Positions 54,851-64,000 of a stretch of 64,000 nucleotides of DNA are shown here, piece by piece. The position numbers and the translations under genes were made by a program. Under the pieces are notes generated by a model that had not been told where the DNA came from, searched no databases, and saw only the letters and a list, made by a program, of their open reading frames with translations. Source of the DNA: Spongospora subterranea f. sp. subterranea (taxonomy: Eukaryota; Endomyxa: Phytomyxea; Phytomyxea; Plasmodiophorida); contig JAUGWO010000131.1 of NCBI GenBank assembly GCA_049724395.1, positions 1-64,000 on the forward strand. The letters are read 5' to 3'. How positions within the stretch are numbered: position 1 is the stretch's first letter; each line of letters opens with the position of its first letter.

Positions 54851-55020
54851 AAGCGTAGAGGGCAAAACTTTCGACTGCCGCATCGAAAATACGATTAGTT
54901 TGAAAAATCAGCCTGTTGACGTTCGTGAGAATTTCGTGCCAGTAAGGGATTGCCGAGAATCGTGATCACCAATATCTCCTTATGGCGTACTAGGAAGGAT
55001 TTCCGCAGCAGACTCACAAA

Positions 55021-56346
55021 ATGGATAAGTTTCGTAACTACAAGTACTTGGTGGGATTGAGAATGCTCTGTCCGATCTTAAACTGGGACCTGGATGAGGT
55101 CAAAGACTATGATAGCCTCTGTGTGTTTCTGGTCAGAACTCTGGTTCCCCGCTCTGCCTGGAATCTGATGATCCCAAACGGTATCGTCTGCTTAGGGAAA
55201 GGGGACGAATCCTGAACAGGTCGAGTTTCACGACAGTGTCGCCACGACGGAACACATAATGAAACTACTGCTGCGCGGAAAGTCGGGACGGGATACCGTT
55301 GAGGTTAAACAAAACTGCATCGGTCTTCCTGATCCTAAGCTAATTGGCAAGGCTACCAGCACCCTGCAAAAACTGATCTTAATTTCAAATTTTTTTTTGA
55401 AACTGTTCGCTTGCAGAAAATCGGGTTGTAGTATTAGTCTTAATGTGATCACTTGTTTCAAGCGCACCTGTATCCCCGTCCTTCAATGTTTTGTGAAATG
55501 TTGTGGCAAAGACATGGACCTGTTCCAGACACGTTGGGGAACGCTTTTCAACCACCGTGGTTTCGGATTTTCATGTTGCCCCGGTCCTGGATCAAATCAT
55601 CACATCTGCGGTTCCCAGACGTCGAATATTGTCAGAAACCGTGACTACAGGTTTTCATTCGCCTTTGTTTAGGAAAATTGATGACCATTTGTGCTTGCAG
55701 AGACAAATATTTCGGTTTATTGGATCTCAACGTTCTTGTTCTTGCTATTTCAAAGTCAGAAACCGCAGAAGAAAAACTCAATCTGTTCTGTGAATTCAAC
55801 GAGAAATACCAATCAAGTGGCTCCATTTCTCGAAAGATTCGCCACTCATATTATATTCATTCTGCGAAACCCATCTGGGGGTGCTTTGTTCATCACTGTG
55901 GCCAAAATACAAATGAATGGATTCAAAAATGGGGCCCTCAATTTGCGCATGGACAATTCGGCACGCGGAAATGTCAGGGCTTTAAGTTCCTTCAATGCGG
56001 ATCGATCGACCGACCATTTGATATTCCAGCAAGACTTAAACTTCCCCGTAAATCAACCCGAGACCTCCTCCCAGCGATTTCCAAAATTCTCGAAGAGTAT
56101 GATCAGTTCATGATTACGAAGACACCATCAATGAGATCGCCTCATTCGGGTTTAACCTCTTTGATCAGAAAATGTCGTTTTGTCAACAATTGTTTACATT
56201 GTCATTGCGCTGGAAGTGTTTCGGAATTTGTTCGGAGATGGGGAAAATCTTTCTCCTACAGCAGGTTCAATCGCAATTGCTGTCCTGGAAAAGGCAGAAA
56301 GGTATCTGCTATCTGTCAATATGATTCTCGGTCATCCCAAGGTTAG
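55021..56346 (+). CDS. Protein with three tandem Cys/WG modules (unrecognised family)
   Basis: Open segments 55021-55215, 55259-55672 and 55678-56346 appear to form one spliced or slightly frame-broken gene. Three modules share the pattern C-x4-C-x6-[FW]-x2-[RK]-W-G-x2-F-x4-F-x3-[CK]-C-x-G: CFVKCCGKDMDLFQTRWG (55487-55592), CFVHHCGQNTNEWIQKWG (55882-55990) and CLHCHCAGSVSEFVRRWG (56191-56293). Each is preceded by a helical stretch, such as LLPAISKILEEYDQFMI. A degenerate fourth end (GIVCLGKGDES) lies at about 55180-55210. The conserved Cys and Trp suggest a small metal-binding or disulfide-bonded fold. I know no family with this pattern. Upstream coding repeats at 54.4-54.9 kb may belong to the same gene. 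No signal peptide or membrane helix is clear. Confidence 0.5.
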
Positions 56347-56608
56347 GTTAGATAATGGTAGACCACTTTCGAGGATCGTGGCTCACCAAAAACAAACAAC
56401 ACCATCTTCTGTTAATGATAAAAAACCCCGATTTCTCAATTTTCAATTTCGATCTTCCACAATTCCGCCAATAACTAGGGCACAAGTCACAACCATGAGC
56501 GGCGATAACAACGACGAACTTTTGAATGGCAACCAAATCTCTGATGCTTAAGTTCAATCTTCGCCGCATAGTTCAATTCAGAACGCGATCAGGAGGGCAC
56601 AGCCTCTC

Positions 56609-57174
56609 GTGTTCGGGCAAGAAAAAGCGCCGGTCCTGGCTGATCTATTCCAGCGAACGTTCGACGTTTTCCTGAGAGACAATGCGACGTATGACCGCAT
56701 CATCAACGATCAGAGGAATCTCCATAACGAAGAGATCCTCCCACTGCAACAGTCCCCCAGAACGATAAGGTCGCTAACGCCCCTCGTAGAATTCCCGACG
56801 CTATTCGGAGGAGATATGAAGGTCGGGCACCACCGGACGGCGGCTGCCTCGTTTGCAAGGGAAAGGGTTCAGGTTTGTCCAACCAGCACGCACACGCAAT
56901 TGCAAGAGGCGGTCGCAACTCACCAGATGTGGTTTTTTTTTTCACGATACTGGTCGTTTGTGCAGACAACGATCAAGACGACTGATTTGAGCGGCTTAGG
57001 TGCACGCTGGAGCAACTTGTGCAGGGCAACTGGGTGTCGATAATCTGTACAACAACCTGATCGCCGTCTACCGCAGCAATTCTCATGGGTTTAACACAAA
57101 CAGACCGACTGATGCACTATCCACGCTCGGTGGGAAAAACCTCATCGCCCCCGCTTATATGACAAATATATAGA
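56609..57174 (+). CDS. Unknown protein, spliced
   Basis: Exon 1 contains PVLADLFQRTFDVFLRDNAT, YDRIINDQRNLHNEEILPLQ and TPLVEFPTLFGGDMKVGHHR. A GTTTGT..CAG intron of about 90 nt (near 56874-56965, with a run of T) follows. The last part, in another frame, reads GQLGVDNLYNNLIAVYRSNS and ends GGKNLIAPAYMTNI, TAG. The frame change between LEQLVQ and GQLGV is unexplained. No family was recognised. Confidence 0.4.
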
Positions 57175-57285
57175 TCGGTGTCGACAGGGTGTCGGTGATC
57201 ACCCGAAATAACTCATGACGGGGGACTGTCATCTGGTCGAACTGGTTATCGCCATACACCGTCACACGATAACGCCATCCACCCG

Positions 57286-59484
57286 ATGTCGGGTAAATCT
57301 GTCAATACGGGTGGTGTAATACGATCCCCTAAAGATGAACCCCCTCGCTGTATGCCTGTATACTCCCCATCATCCACCGATCTACCTAGGGCACTTCCTC
57401 TTTGGACCACGAAATATGATGGACTCTGTCAGGCCGACGATGACCCTTCAGGGACCATAATCTCGTACCGGCCCCCGTCTACCAACACTGTTATTCGCGT
57501 AGATTCGACCAGTAAGAAGGATTTTCCACGAGATATCATCTCCCCAGTTATACCCGAAACCGGAGAGATGGCCGTCTGTATTGCGACAATCGCTTCCCTG
57601 GTCTCCTTCATCCCACCTGGATCATTTCTCTGGGTTAGTCGCGCCCCTCGTGTCCGGTACCGATAGTTAACCCATCGCCTCCCCTTTTGCAGGAATCGAT
57701 TCGCAAAGAACCGGACCAGAACTTCAGCGTGAAAGTGTTGATGAATGGGGATTGGCGGCGAATAACGGTGACAGGTTCAATACCTTATGACACCAATACC
57801 CAGGAACAAGTATTTCCTCAAACTTCCAATCCAAGCGAGATTTGGCCCTGTTTGTTGGCCAAAGCTGTGTCCAATTTTCGCCACATCGACGCCGTGTCTC
57901 TTCTGACCGGATTTCACTTGGTTAATGGGTTTCTTCCTGATAATGGATTCTTTGCCCAACCAGTACACAGTAAAACCGTCACCGCCAATTACTTCAATTT
58001 GTCGCAATTTCCTGTCAAATTTACGTCGTTCTCGTATACATGGTCGGAATTGTCCAAACCATTCAACAACAAGGCGACCTGTTTGCTGAGCGTGGTGTCG
58101 TCGTCCGATCAGGTCACTTTGCTGAGTTTCGATCCGGTGCAAACCGTTGGCGGCGACGCTTGCTTCACCTGCCAACTGTCTAAGATTGAATCGTGGTCGG
58201 CAAACTCAACCGACCTGATCGCAACATTTACGGGATCGGGTCCTCAACACCATCTGTTGAATTTACGCCCAGGAATGTACAATCTTCAGATAACGTCGTC
58301 ATGTGGCCTCGCCTTGCAATGCCGATCGGAATGCGACGGGGTATTATTAGATAATCAAGAAGGTATAAGATCGGGGTTGCTGATTTTGGATCTCGTTCAA
58401 ATCAACCACCGATTCCAGGTAAAATATGGACGCAGCCGCCGTTCAACTTATTCGTGGCAACTGCCAGTGGGAAACATTCTGGGGCTCCTGGACCCCATCT
58501 ACTCGCAATTTTCGCCAACATAACAGTTGATGTTCCAGCCGATTGCCTGGTCTCGTTCCAGATCGGGTTCGATGATATTCGAATATCGCCATTGGCCGAG
58601 TTATTCGGTGACGATTCCGAGCCAGTTGTGGTCCAGCACGATACGCCAACCCCAATCCAGGCGGGAATCTACACAATGAAACTACTGACCCGATCAGGGA
58701 ACGCAGGTCGGCAATGGAAGTATGATATAGGATATGGCATGAAATTTGATCGATGACGAACTTAGGTATTGTGCCTGGATCGTTCACAGTGAGAATGATC
58801 AGTGATAAGGCGTGCCAATGTGCACTTCTTCCTCTATCGCCAACGACAAAGGTATTCTCAGACGAGTTCAAGTTGGAGTACAGAGATCGGCGCGTATTTC
58901 AGGAGGTTCTAACGACCAATTCGAAGGATATCGTGACGATGTCGTTAGATGTTCACGTCGAATCTGAATATGAACCGCCACCGATAGTTGTGTCAATCGA
59001 TGGCGGTGCCCCTATTATTGGATTTGGCACCATCGCCATACCGTCTGTCAAGATCTCCCTTGGACAAAAACTTGTGTTGCTCTGCAAACTTGATCGGAAA
59101 GGTCCATGGAGTAGCTGGAAAGTTAGGATACAACCAGGCGACTCGATACAGATGTGCTCTAGCACCGAATGGAGGGATAGGCTAGACGCGTTGAAGAAAT
59201 CATGGAACCAGAACGATGCGTCAAGGGCGGAACGATCGACACAAACCCGCCAGGTTTTCACCAGTCGGGATCGGGGCAATGACCTGCCCATTGTCGTATC
59301 TGGGCACATACCGGGATCCAGTATCGACAACACACCAGATACGGTATCGGGTCTAGGTGCGGTCTGCCGACAATATAACGAGGGAGTCGGGAGTGATATT
59401 GACTGGATTCGCCACTTTACCAATCAACAATATCAGCTGATGAAGGTATCGGTCAACACTCAATACCTCACACCTGTATCATAA
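57286..59484 (+). CDS. Calpain-like / androglobin-like protein
   Basis: Exon 1 carries MPVYSPSSTDLPRALPLWTT and SFIPPGSFLW. An intron near 57634-57692 joins to ESIRKEPDQNFSVKVLMNGD, W-RRITVTGSIPYDTNTQE, then PSEIWPCLLAKAVSNF and AVSLLTGF. This is the calpain C2 domain context: 'VxxxxxGxWxxVxVDDxxP...E-x-W-xx-LLEKA...LTG'. The catalytic His/Asn/Cys set is not visible, as in androglobin and inactive calpain relatives. Two beta-sandwich-like regions follow (58140-58440, 58560-58740). The end has EWRDRLDALKKSWNQNDASR, like the Trp-rich C-terminal helix of androglobin. Exons near 58422-58530 and 58750 need exact joining. Probably a non-proteolytic scaffold; globin insertion not seen. Confidence 0.62.
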
Positions 59485-59791
59485 TTGGTCCAGCCGGCCA
59501 CCGTTTCACACGTTACCAGCCCGCGTTTGCGCCGTTTGTAACATAGTTGGCAGTATCATACGTTACCTGCAACGGTTGACACGACGACGTGGGAGATCCC
59601 AACCCGACATTATTGAATTGACTATTTGTTTTATCTGTCGTTTATTTGTTATGATCCCAACGTGTCCCATACAATCTCCGGTTCATTTATTGGCCATTGA
59701 TGGCAGTCCATTGCCGTTCTCCCTCATTTTTTGGAAGTCATCATTTTGAGGCCAGCCTGATCTCAGTGGTCAGGCAGTAATTGAGACAACA

Positions 59792-60340
59792 TTGTCCGAG
59801 CGTGATACATACAGACGCAAGATACTAGGATATGAAGGGCGTATATCGACGTTGCAGCAAGCGATGGCTGACCAAGATTTGGATGCGATATTACGTTGTG
59901 TCGAGGACGTGAAATCATTGCCAGATTGGAAAACGGGTTCCAACATTTACAATGCATACGAGGTCTGTTTCGACATACAGAAAGCCAACATTAAAAGTGC
60001 TATCGACAACGAAGATATGCAAGAGATTCAAGCTGCCTTGAAATCATCAGAACTGTTAGATACACTGCCATTACTGAATGCCGAAGTCTGCCAACAAGTT
60101 AAGGTGGTTTGTCAAGATGCAGTTCGTATTCTGTGCGAGGATGCCGTCAAACCCCTGGTGGAAGCGATGACAGGAGAGCCATCGGCTTGGGATGCGGACA
60201 CGATCAAAGACGCAGTTCAGGACGAGAGATTAACAGGGAAGCGGCAGCGGGAATTGATGCCAGGGCATGTCGCCCAGGTATTGGATCAGGCTGAGCAGTG
60301 GTTGAAATCTACCGCACCAACACCAATTCCAAATACATAG
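59792..60340 (+). CDS. Helical protein, unknown
   Basis: The frame contains TLQQAMADQDLDAILRCVED, FDIQKANIKSAIDNEDMQEI, KSSELLDTLPLLNAEVCQQV and GHVAQVLDQAEQWLKST. It is almost entirely alpha-helical, like an armadillo, BAG or VHS-type bundle, without a decisive motif. The open frame begins before any ATG: TTG at 59792 is the first candidate, ATG at 59864 the first methionine. A short upstream exon is therefore likely (acceptor CTCAG near 59767). Stop TAG at 60338. It is convergent with the tail-anchored gene. Confidence 0.55.
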   Translation: MSERDTYRRKILGYEGRISTLQQAMADQDLDAILRCVEDVKSLPDWKTGSNIYNAYEVCFDIQKANIKSAIDNEDMQEIQAALKSSELLDTLPLLNAEVCQQVKVVCQDAVRILCEDAVKPLVEAMTGEPSAWDADTIKDAVQDERLTGKRQRELMPGHVAQVLDQAEQWLKSTAPTPIPNT

Positions 60341-60439
60341 AAAACAAAAGGAAACCACGCTGTTGACGCCAAACATAGAATAATCCTAGATTGGAATTTT
60401 AATGTATAAAAGATGATGCGATAGTGAATATTAGAGGGA

Positions 60440-61618
60440 TCAGCTGCACCTTTGAACGGGCGTTTGGAATATGGCGACAAGCAATGCGGCGATCACCGTT
60501 AGAAGGAACACGTAGCCACCAATCATGAAGGTTCTGGTTCTCGCCGCATCTCGACGGGATTCTTTTAAAAGTTTATCTGCCTTTCTCAATGCCGCTTTGC
60601 TCTCACTGGAGCATTTCCGAAGAACCAGTTCGTATGTGGATTCGGCCTGGTTTAGCTCGGATTTCAGAAGCGATACATTGGCTTCAGCAGTTTGTACACG
60701 CCCTTTCCAGTGATTAACAGCCTCATCAAGAACAATACAGTTCTTCTCAAATAACTCAATCTGCTCCTGCATATCGTTATGTACTACGCCCTCGGGAACT
60801 TGTCTTGTTTTGGTCGTCTCTGTAGCAGACACGGTCGAACCTTCCGCAGTCTGCTTTTCAGATAATTTCATAGGTTGGGTCCCAACGATCAAGATTTCAG
60901 GATTATCGGACAGCGGCGCTAATGAGGTGGACGGATTGGGTTGCAGCAAGTTGAGAACTTGTTCGTCCGGTGCGCGATCGTGATCTGAAATTATGTCTGG
61001 TACTGAAATATTACGGTTTGTGAAAGATGGCGTATCCGCATCGGCCACAACATCTAATCCCAATTGCTCTCCTTCCAATTCAGGGCCAAAACCACAACCT
61101 CTTTCGTTGGAAAGGCTCAGTTTCAACAGCTGATCCGTTCTGTAGGTTAATTCGATATTGGTATCTCCATCCTGCTGTAGACAGTGGCCTGACCGCTCAG
61201 ACTCATTTGATATTTGGCGACACTCTTCATGGTTTGATACTACTGTCGCCACAGATCTGACAGATTTCTGCCCGTCATCTCTCCCAGGGTACAATGACTT
61301 TTTTGCAGTTTGCGCATTGGCCCGAACTGAATCGACGATGGCATAAATTTTGAGAGCAGATATATCGACTCTCTTCCGTAATTGTGGGCTTTCTTTACCT
61401 CTGGCAACGGTTTTCCGAGGCATCAAAACATGGTCTGATCTCCGCCTTCGAATAAGAGTCGTATGGCTCGTTTTCATTTCCTGAACGTCCGAGGGGACGT
61501 CGCTTTTCTCGTTGGGCAAATCTCCCAGACTTTTACGGGATGGCGCCTTCGATCTCGATGTCGTATGCATAGAGGCGCGTTGAGCAAATGCCGACATCTT
61601 GTTCGACACGAGCGACAT
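60440..61618 (-). CDS. C-terminally anchored coiled-coil protein
   Basis: Single-exon frame of 392 residues. It starts MSLVSNKMSAFAQRASMHTT and has a basic Ser/Arg-rich N-terminus (TTSRSKAPSRKSLGDL, TTLIRRRRSDHVLM), then an acidic, low-complexity middle. A coiled coil follows (HNDMQEQIELFEKNCIVLDE to LLKSELNQAESTYELVLRKC, LRKADKLLKESRRDAARTRT). A C-terminal membrane helix, GGYVFLLTVIAALLVAIF, ends with the short tail QTPVQRCS. This is the layout of a tail-anchored protein facing the cytosol from ER, Golgi or nuclear envelope. No family was recognised. Stop TGA. Confidence 0.72.
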   Translation of the reverse strand: MSLVSNKMSAFAQRASMHTTSRSKAPSRKSLGDLPNEKSDVPSDVQEMKTSHTTLIRRRRSDHVLMPRKTVARGKESPQLRKRVDISALKIYAIVDSVRANAQTAKKSLYPGRDDGQKSVRSVATVVSNHEECRQISNESERSGHCLQQDGDTNIELTYRTDQLLKLSLSNERGCGFGPELEGEQLGLDVVADADTPSFTNRNISVPDIISDHDRAPDEQVLNLLQPNPSTSLAPLSDNPEILIVGTQPMKLSEKQTAEGSTVSATETTKTRQVPEGVVHNDMQEQIELFEKNCIVLDEAVNHWKGRVQTAEANVSLLKSELNQAESTYELVLRKCSSESKAALRKADKLLKESRRDAARTRTFMIGGYVFLLTVIAALLVAIFQTPVQRCS

Positions 61619-61619
61619 A

Positions 61620-62049
61620 TTTATATTATGGCAAGTCTATGACTGGCGCTTGATGCACAAGGAAACCAGTATTAAACAGAACTTGACCCTTTTATGGAAA
61701 GTTAGGTAGTGTTGCTCCTTACACCAACCCGGGCGGATGAGACCGATATTTCAATTTACCGCCATGTTGTTGGGCAAGGCAGTCGACCCCAGTGATTCCA
61801 GCATACACGTCAGTGTATTTCGTGGTGATTGCGGCCCTATTACATTACACCACCTCAGTACTGTAGATCGTAAAACAGGTGTCATGTTACACTTGATGAA
61901 CATCATAATGGTAATTGGGGGGTCGTGATCATTGTGTAATTATTGTCGATATCGGTGAACCAGATTCCATTAACTGGTCGATTGTGGTTTCGGGATCCGA
62001 TCGGGCCGCGGACAAATAATCAGTATCGCTCGCTGGGTGCGATTCGGAA
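61620..62049. other. Intergenic region
   Basis: Upstream of both the tail-anchored gene (minus) and the membrane/PH gene (plus), so probably a divergent promoter region. A short plus frame at 61737-61928 has no support. Confidence 0.45.
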
Positions 62050-63359
62050 ATGGGACCAACCATTGACGAGCCGGTATCGTTAAAGCGTTTATCAGCTGCA
62101 GATGTAGCCCGAGGAATGGCGTTTGCATGGGTTGTCATGTCTTTCATTGATATCATTACTGGTCTGCCCATTATCCACCTTTCAGCGGTTAGAGCTCTTG
62201 TCTCCGGTTTCATCCTGTTTAAGCAATTGTTGCCCTCAATAGGTTGCCTTATTTATAGCGGTCGTGTTCGAATGCTACTCTAAAAAAATGTTTTCGCACA
62301 TTGAATCCCTGCTGTTTGTGATTGCATCCTCAGTTGTGTTCATCACCCTCATTACAATATTTGCCTCAAGTTCGATCACGTTCGTTGCAGATGCTGTTTT
62401 ATTAGGTCATGCTGCAATTCAAGTGGATTCCCCAGTTGATTCCAGCGTCACATTCGTTGTTTGCGGTACACTTGTTTTATTCAACTATTGTGCAACCCTG
62501 TGGTTGCGTTATTTCCCAGCTCTAATATGGCGTATTTCGGTGGCTTTATCCGCGTCCATTGGAATCTCATTTCTTCTTTGTTTTCACCTTGGCTCGGACT
62601 ACTCACTTGACGACTGGATAGAAGCTGAGAATATTATTCATGTGAAGTCTGCGAATATCGGGCAATCTGAAGTTTCCAAAAAATCGTGTATGAGCCCTAT
62701 AGTTGTTAAGCCGGTGGATCCGCCAAATACCGCTTCAAATACCGTCTTGCTGCCGCGTGAGCCGAGACGTTTGAGCTCTAAGGATATTGATATCACTTCA
62801 TCGCCAACAAGTGAGCCCAGACGTCTTCTTTCTCAAATCGATGCAACTTCATCGCCAACACGTGAGCCCAGACGTCTTCTTTCTCAAATCGATGCAACTT
62901 CATCGCCAACACTTGCGCCCAGACGTTCACAATCTCAACGTAACGATATTATCAAACCTGAAGCAGAAATGATAACTTCACCAACGGCCACTTCTCCTCA
63001 AGGGTTTTTAGAGAAATTCGCAGCTCATAAAGCCGAGATGGCTTTTCTTGAAGCTAAAGGCCGACTAATTCGCGGTGCCTTACTTACAAAACACACAAAC
63101 GGATCCACACGAGAACGGTTCGTCCGGCTGAACCCTGTGTCCTGCTGCGTTGAGTGGTGGCTTCCCGATTCTTCTTCGCTAGTTGGTCAAGACGCCTGTT
63201 TCGAGTCTTTTATCTGTCTCTTGTTCCGGCATCAGCGATTCCTCGTTTCAGCTTGTGTTCAGCTCCCGAACGGTTGTGTTTGACGCGCCGACTCCCGAAC
63301 AATCTATTCAGTGGCTTTGTGACACGGCTCTGTTGCTGCAGCATAAGCATCTATTTTAA
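62050..63359 (+). CDS. Multi-pass membrane protein with C-terminal PH domain
   Basis: Starts MGPTIDEPVSLKRLSAADVA. Membrane helices: MAFAWVVMSFIDIITGLPII; then, after a likely 44-nt intron (GTCTCC..TAG near 62192-62240), VALFIAVVFECYSKK; SLLFVIASSVVFITLITIFA; SVTFVVCGTLVLFNYCATLW; and ISVALSASIGISFLLCF. A Ser/Pro linker has tandem EPRRLLSQIDATSSPT units (62763-62925; two units of 48 nt are nearly identical). Then a PH-type domain: LIRGALLTKHTNGSTRERFV, RLNPVSCCVEWW, and, in the next frame, SFQLVFSSRTVVFDAPTPEQ, SIQWLCDTALLLQ. The step between the PH halves (near 63180) needs one frame change. Ends HKHLF, TAA at 63359. Probably a lipid-sensing or membrane-contact protein; this is inference. 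Confidence 0.58.
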
Positions 63360-63501
63360 TCTAACTTGTGCTGACAAATGCTTCATATATTGAGAGTACC
63401 CATGAACCTACAAAGTTCAATCAATTAACCGTATTATTTATAGAGTGAAATTTCAGCTCTTTATGATGGCGGGCCCACTCTCCTTACCTGTTTAAACACT
63501 A

Positions 63502-63732
63502 TCAACATATGTTGCCGAACCTGTCTGCAACTACTTCTACCTTCTCGCTTCGATATATCTCTTTGAGCATGTTACATTTTTGTTCAGAAAGTATAGTACG
63601 GCGACTGAGCTCCAGCACAACACGTCGTTTTCGTAAAATAAAACGCCCTTCTATGTGAAAGGTGCTTCCATGTTCGTCCGATTGCTCTGCAAACGACAGG
63701 TCCTTTTGCAAAATTGTTGATTGACTTGACAT
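63502..63732 (-). CDS. Small unknown protein
   Basis: The frame MSSQSTILQKDLSFAEQSDE, FHIEGRFILRKRRVVLELSR, TILSEQKCNMLKEIYRSEKV, ends VEVVADRFGN-IC. The last residues may be read-through of a donor (GTTCGGC), so more exons could follow toward 63480 and below. The polar N-terminus and basic/helical body are plausible for a real gene. No family was recognised. Confidence 0.4.
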   Translation of the reverse strand: MSSQSTILQKDLSFAEQSDEHGSTFHIEGRFILRKRRVVLELSRRTILSEQKCNMLKEIYRSEKVEVVADRFGNIC

Positions 63733-63859
63733 AGTTGTGCTCTAGATCTCAGAAAAACTGTTTGCTTGCATTGCGAGCGGATTATTCGCACGATAAGAAA
63801 CGAATACAAGTCATTTTGTCTCAGATCATAAAACTTGTTGATCATGCGTTTTATGATCA

Positions 63860-64000
63860 CAATCTATTACAGTATTGCTAATACAGTACAAAAACAGAAA
63901 AAGCGGACAATAACGCTGAAATCATGATCTTGATAGAATCTGCAAACGTAAATTGATAAGTGCAGAAAAGGTAACAGACCGTATCTAGACAGTTTCAGTC
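63860..64000. other. No feature seen to the window edge
   Basis: AT-rich sequence with no supported frame. Confidence 0.4.

Noticed and set aside
1-64000. CRISPR array, bacterial operon or integrated phage-like system
   Set aside because: No regularly spaced repeats, no ribosome-binding sites or operon layout were seen; introns and gene content are eukaryotic throughout.

Overview
This is a gene-dense eukaryotic nuclear sequence, about mid-40s % G+C by eye, with compact genes on both strands. Introns are very short, about 42 to 69 nt, with GT..AG ends and mostly CAG or TAG acceptors. The recognisable genes form a eukaryotic housekeeping set: fibrillarin, a DBP10/DDX54 helicase, V-ATPase subunit c, F-ATP synthase subunit g, a complex I subunit, DJ-1, an HSD10-type dehydrogenase, a NIPA-like transporter, a G-protein alpha subunit, a DH-PH RhoGEF, type II PI4-kinase-like proteins, an eIF2-alpha-kinase-like enzyme, a DCAF15-like protein and a calpain/androglobin-like protein. 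A unicellular eukaryote or small-genome lineage, perhaps near the opisthokonts, would fit. I cannot name the organism.

Layout. 1-9.3 kb is an accessory, repeat-rich block. It holds two copies of a 0.83-kb unit carrying a truncated RAD52 5' end, a third inverted piece of the same unit, a family of GCM-type zinc-domain proteins linked to a USP-like C-terminal module, several strong inverted repeats and a broken Ty1/copia gag fossil. 9.3-23.8 kb is ordinary gene space: DCAF15-like, fibrillarin, histidine acid phosphatase, two-RRM protein, RhoGEF, WD40 protein, PI4K-like 1, complex I ESSS subunit and an L51/S25/CI-B8 protein. 24-27.5 kb has poorly defined genes, a 0.3-kb palindrome and a decayed mariner transposon. 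27.5-36.5 kb has an ankyrin/RING-like gene, PI4K-like 2, NIPA-like, ATP synthase g, V-ATPase c and the HSD10-type SDR. 36.5-42.6 kb is poorly coding and contains a near 1-kb palindrome. 42.6-53.5 kb has G-alpha, DJ-1, a long coiled-coil protein, the kinase and DBP10. 53.6-64 kb has small unknown genes, a protein built from a repeated cysteine/WG module that I cannot place, the calpain-like protein, a tail-anchored coiled-coil protein and a multi-pass membrane protein with a C-terminal PH domain.

Two themes stand out. First, at least six foldback-like inverted repeats with arms of 24 to about 415 nt are scattered through the window. Second, several conserved host genes, most clearly fibrillarin, need one or more small frame changes beyond normal introns. 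The simplest explanation is uncorrected assembly indels; local gene decay or recoding would be alternatives. Nothing points to an operon or a defence-type gene cluster. The best candidates for something undescribed are the C-x4-C...WG module protein at 55-56.3 kb and the GCM plus USP-like family at 1.7-5.4 kb.
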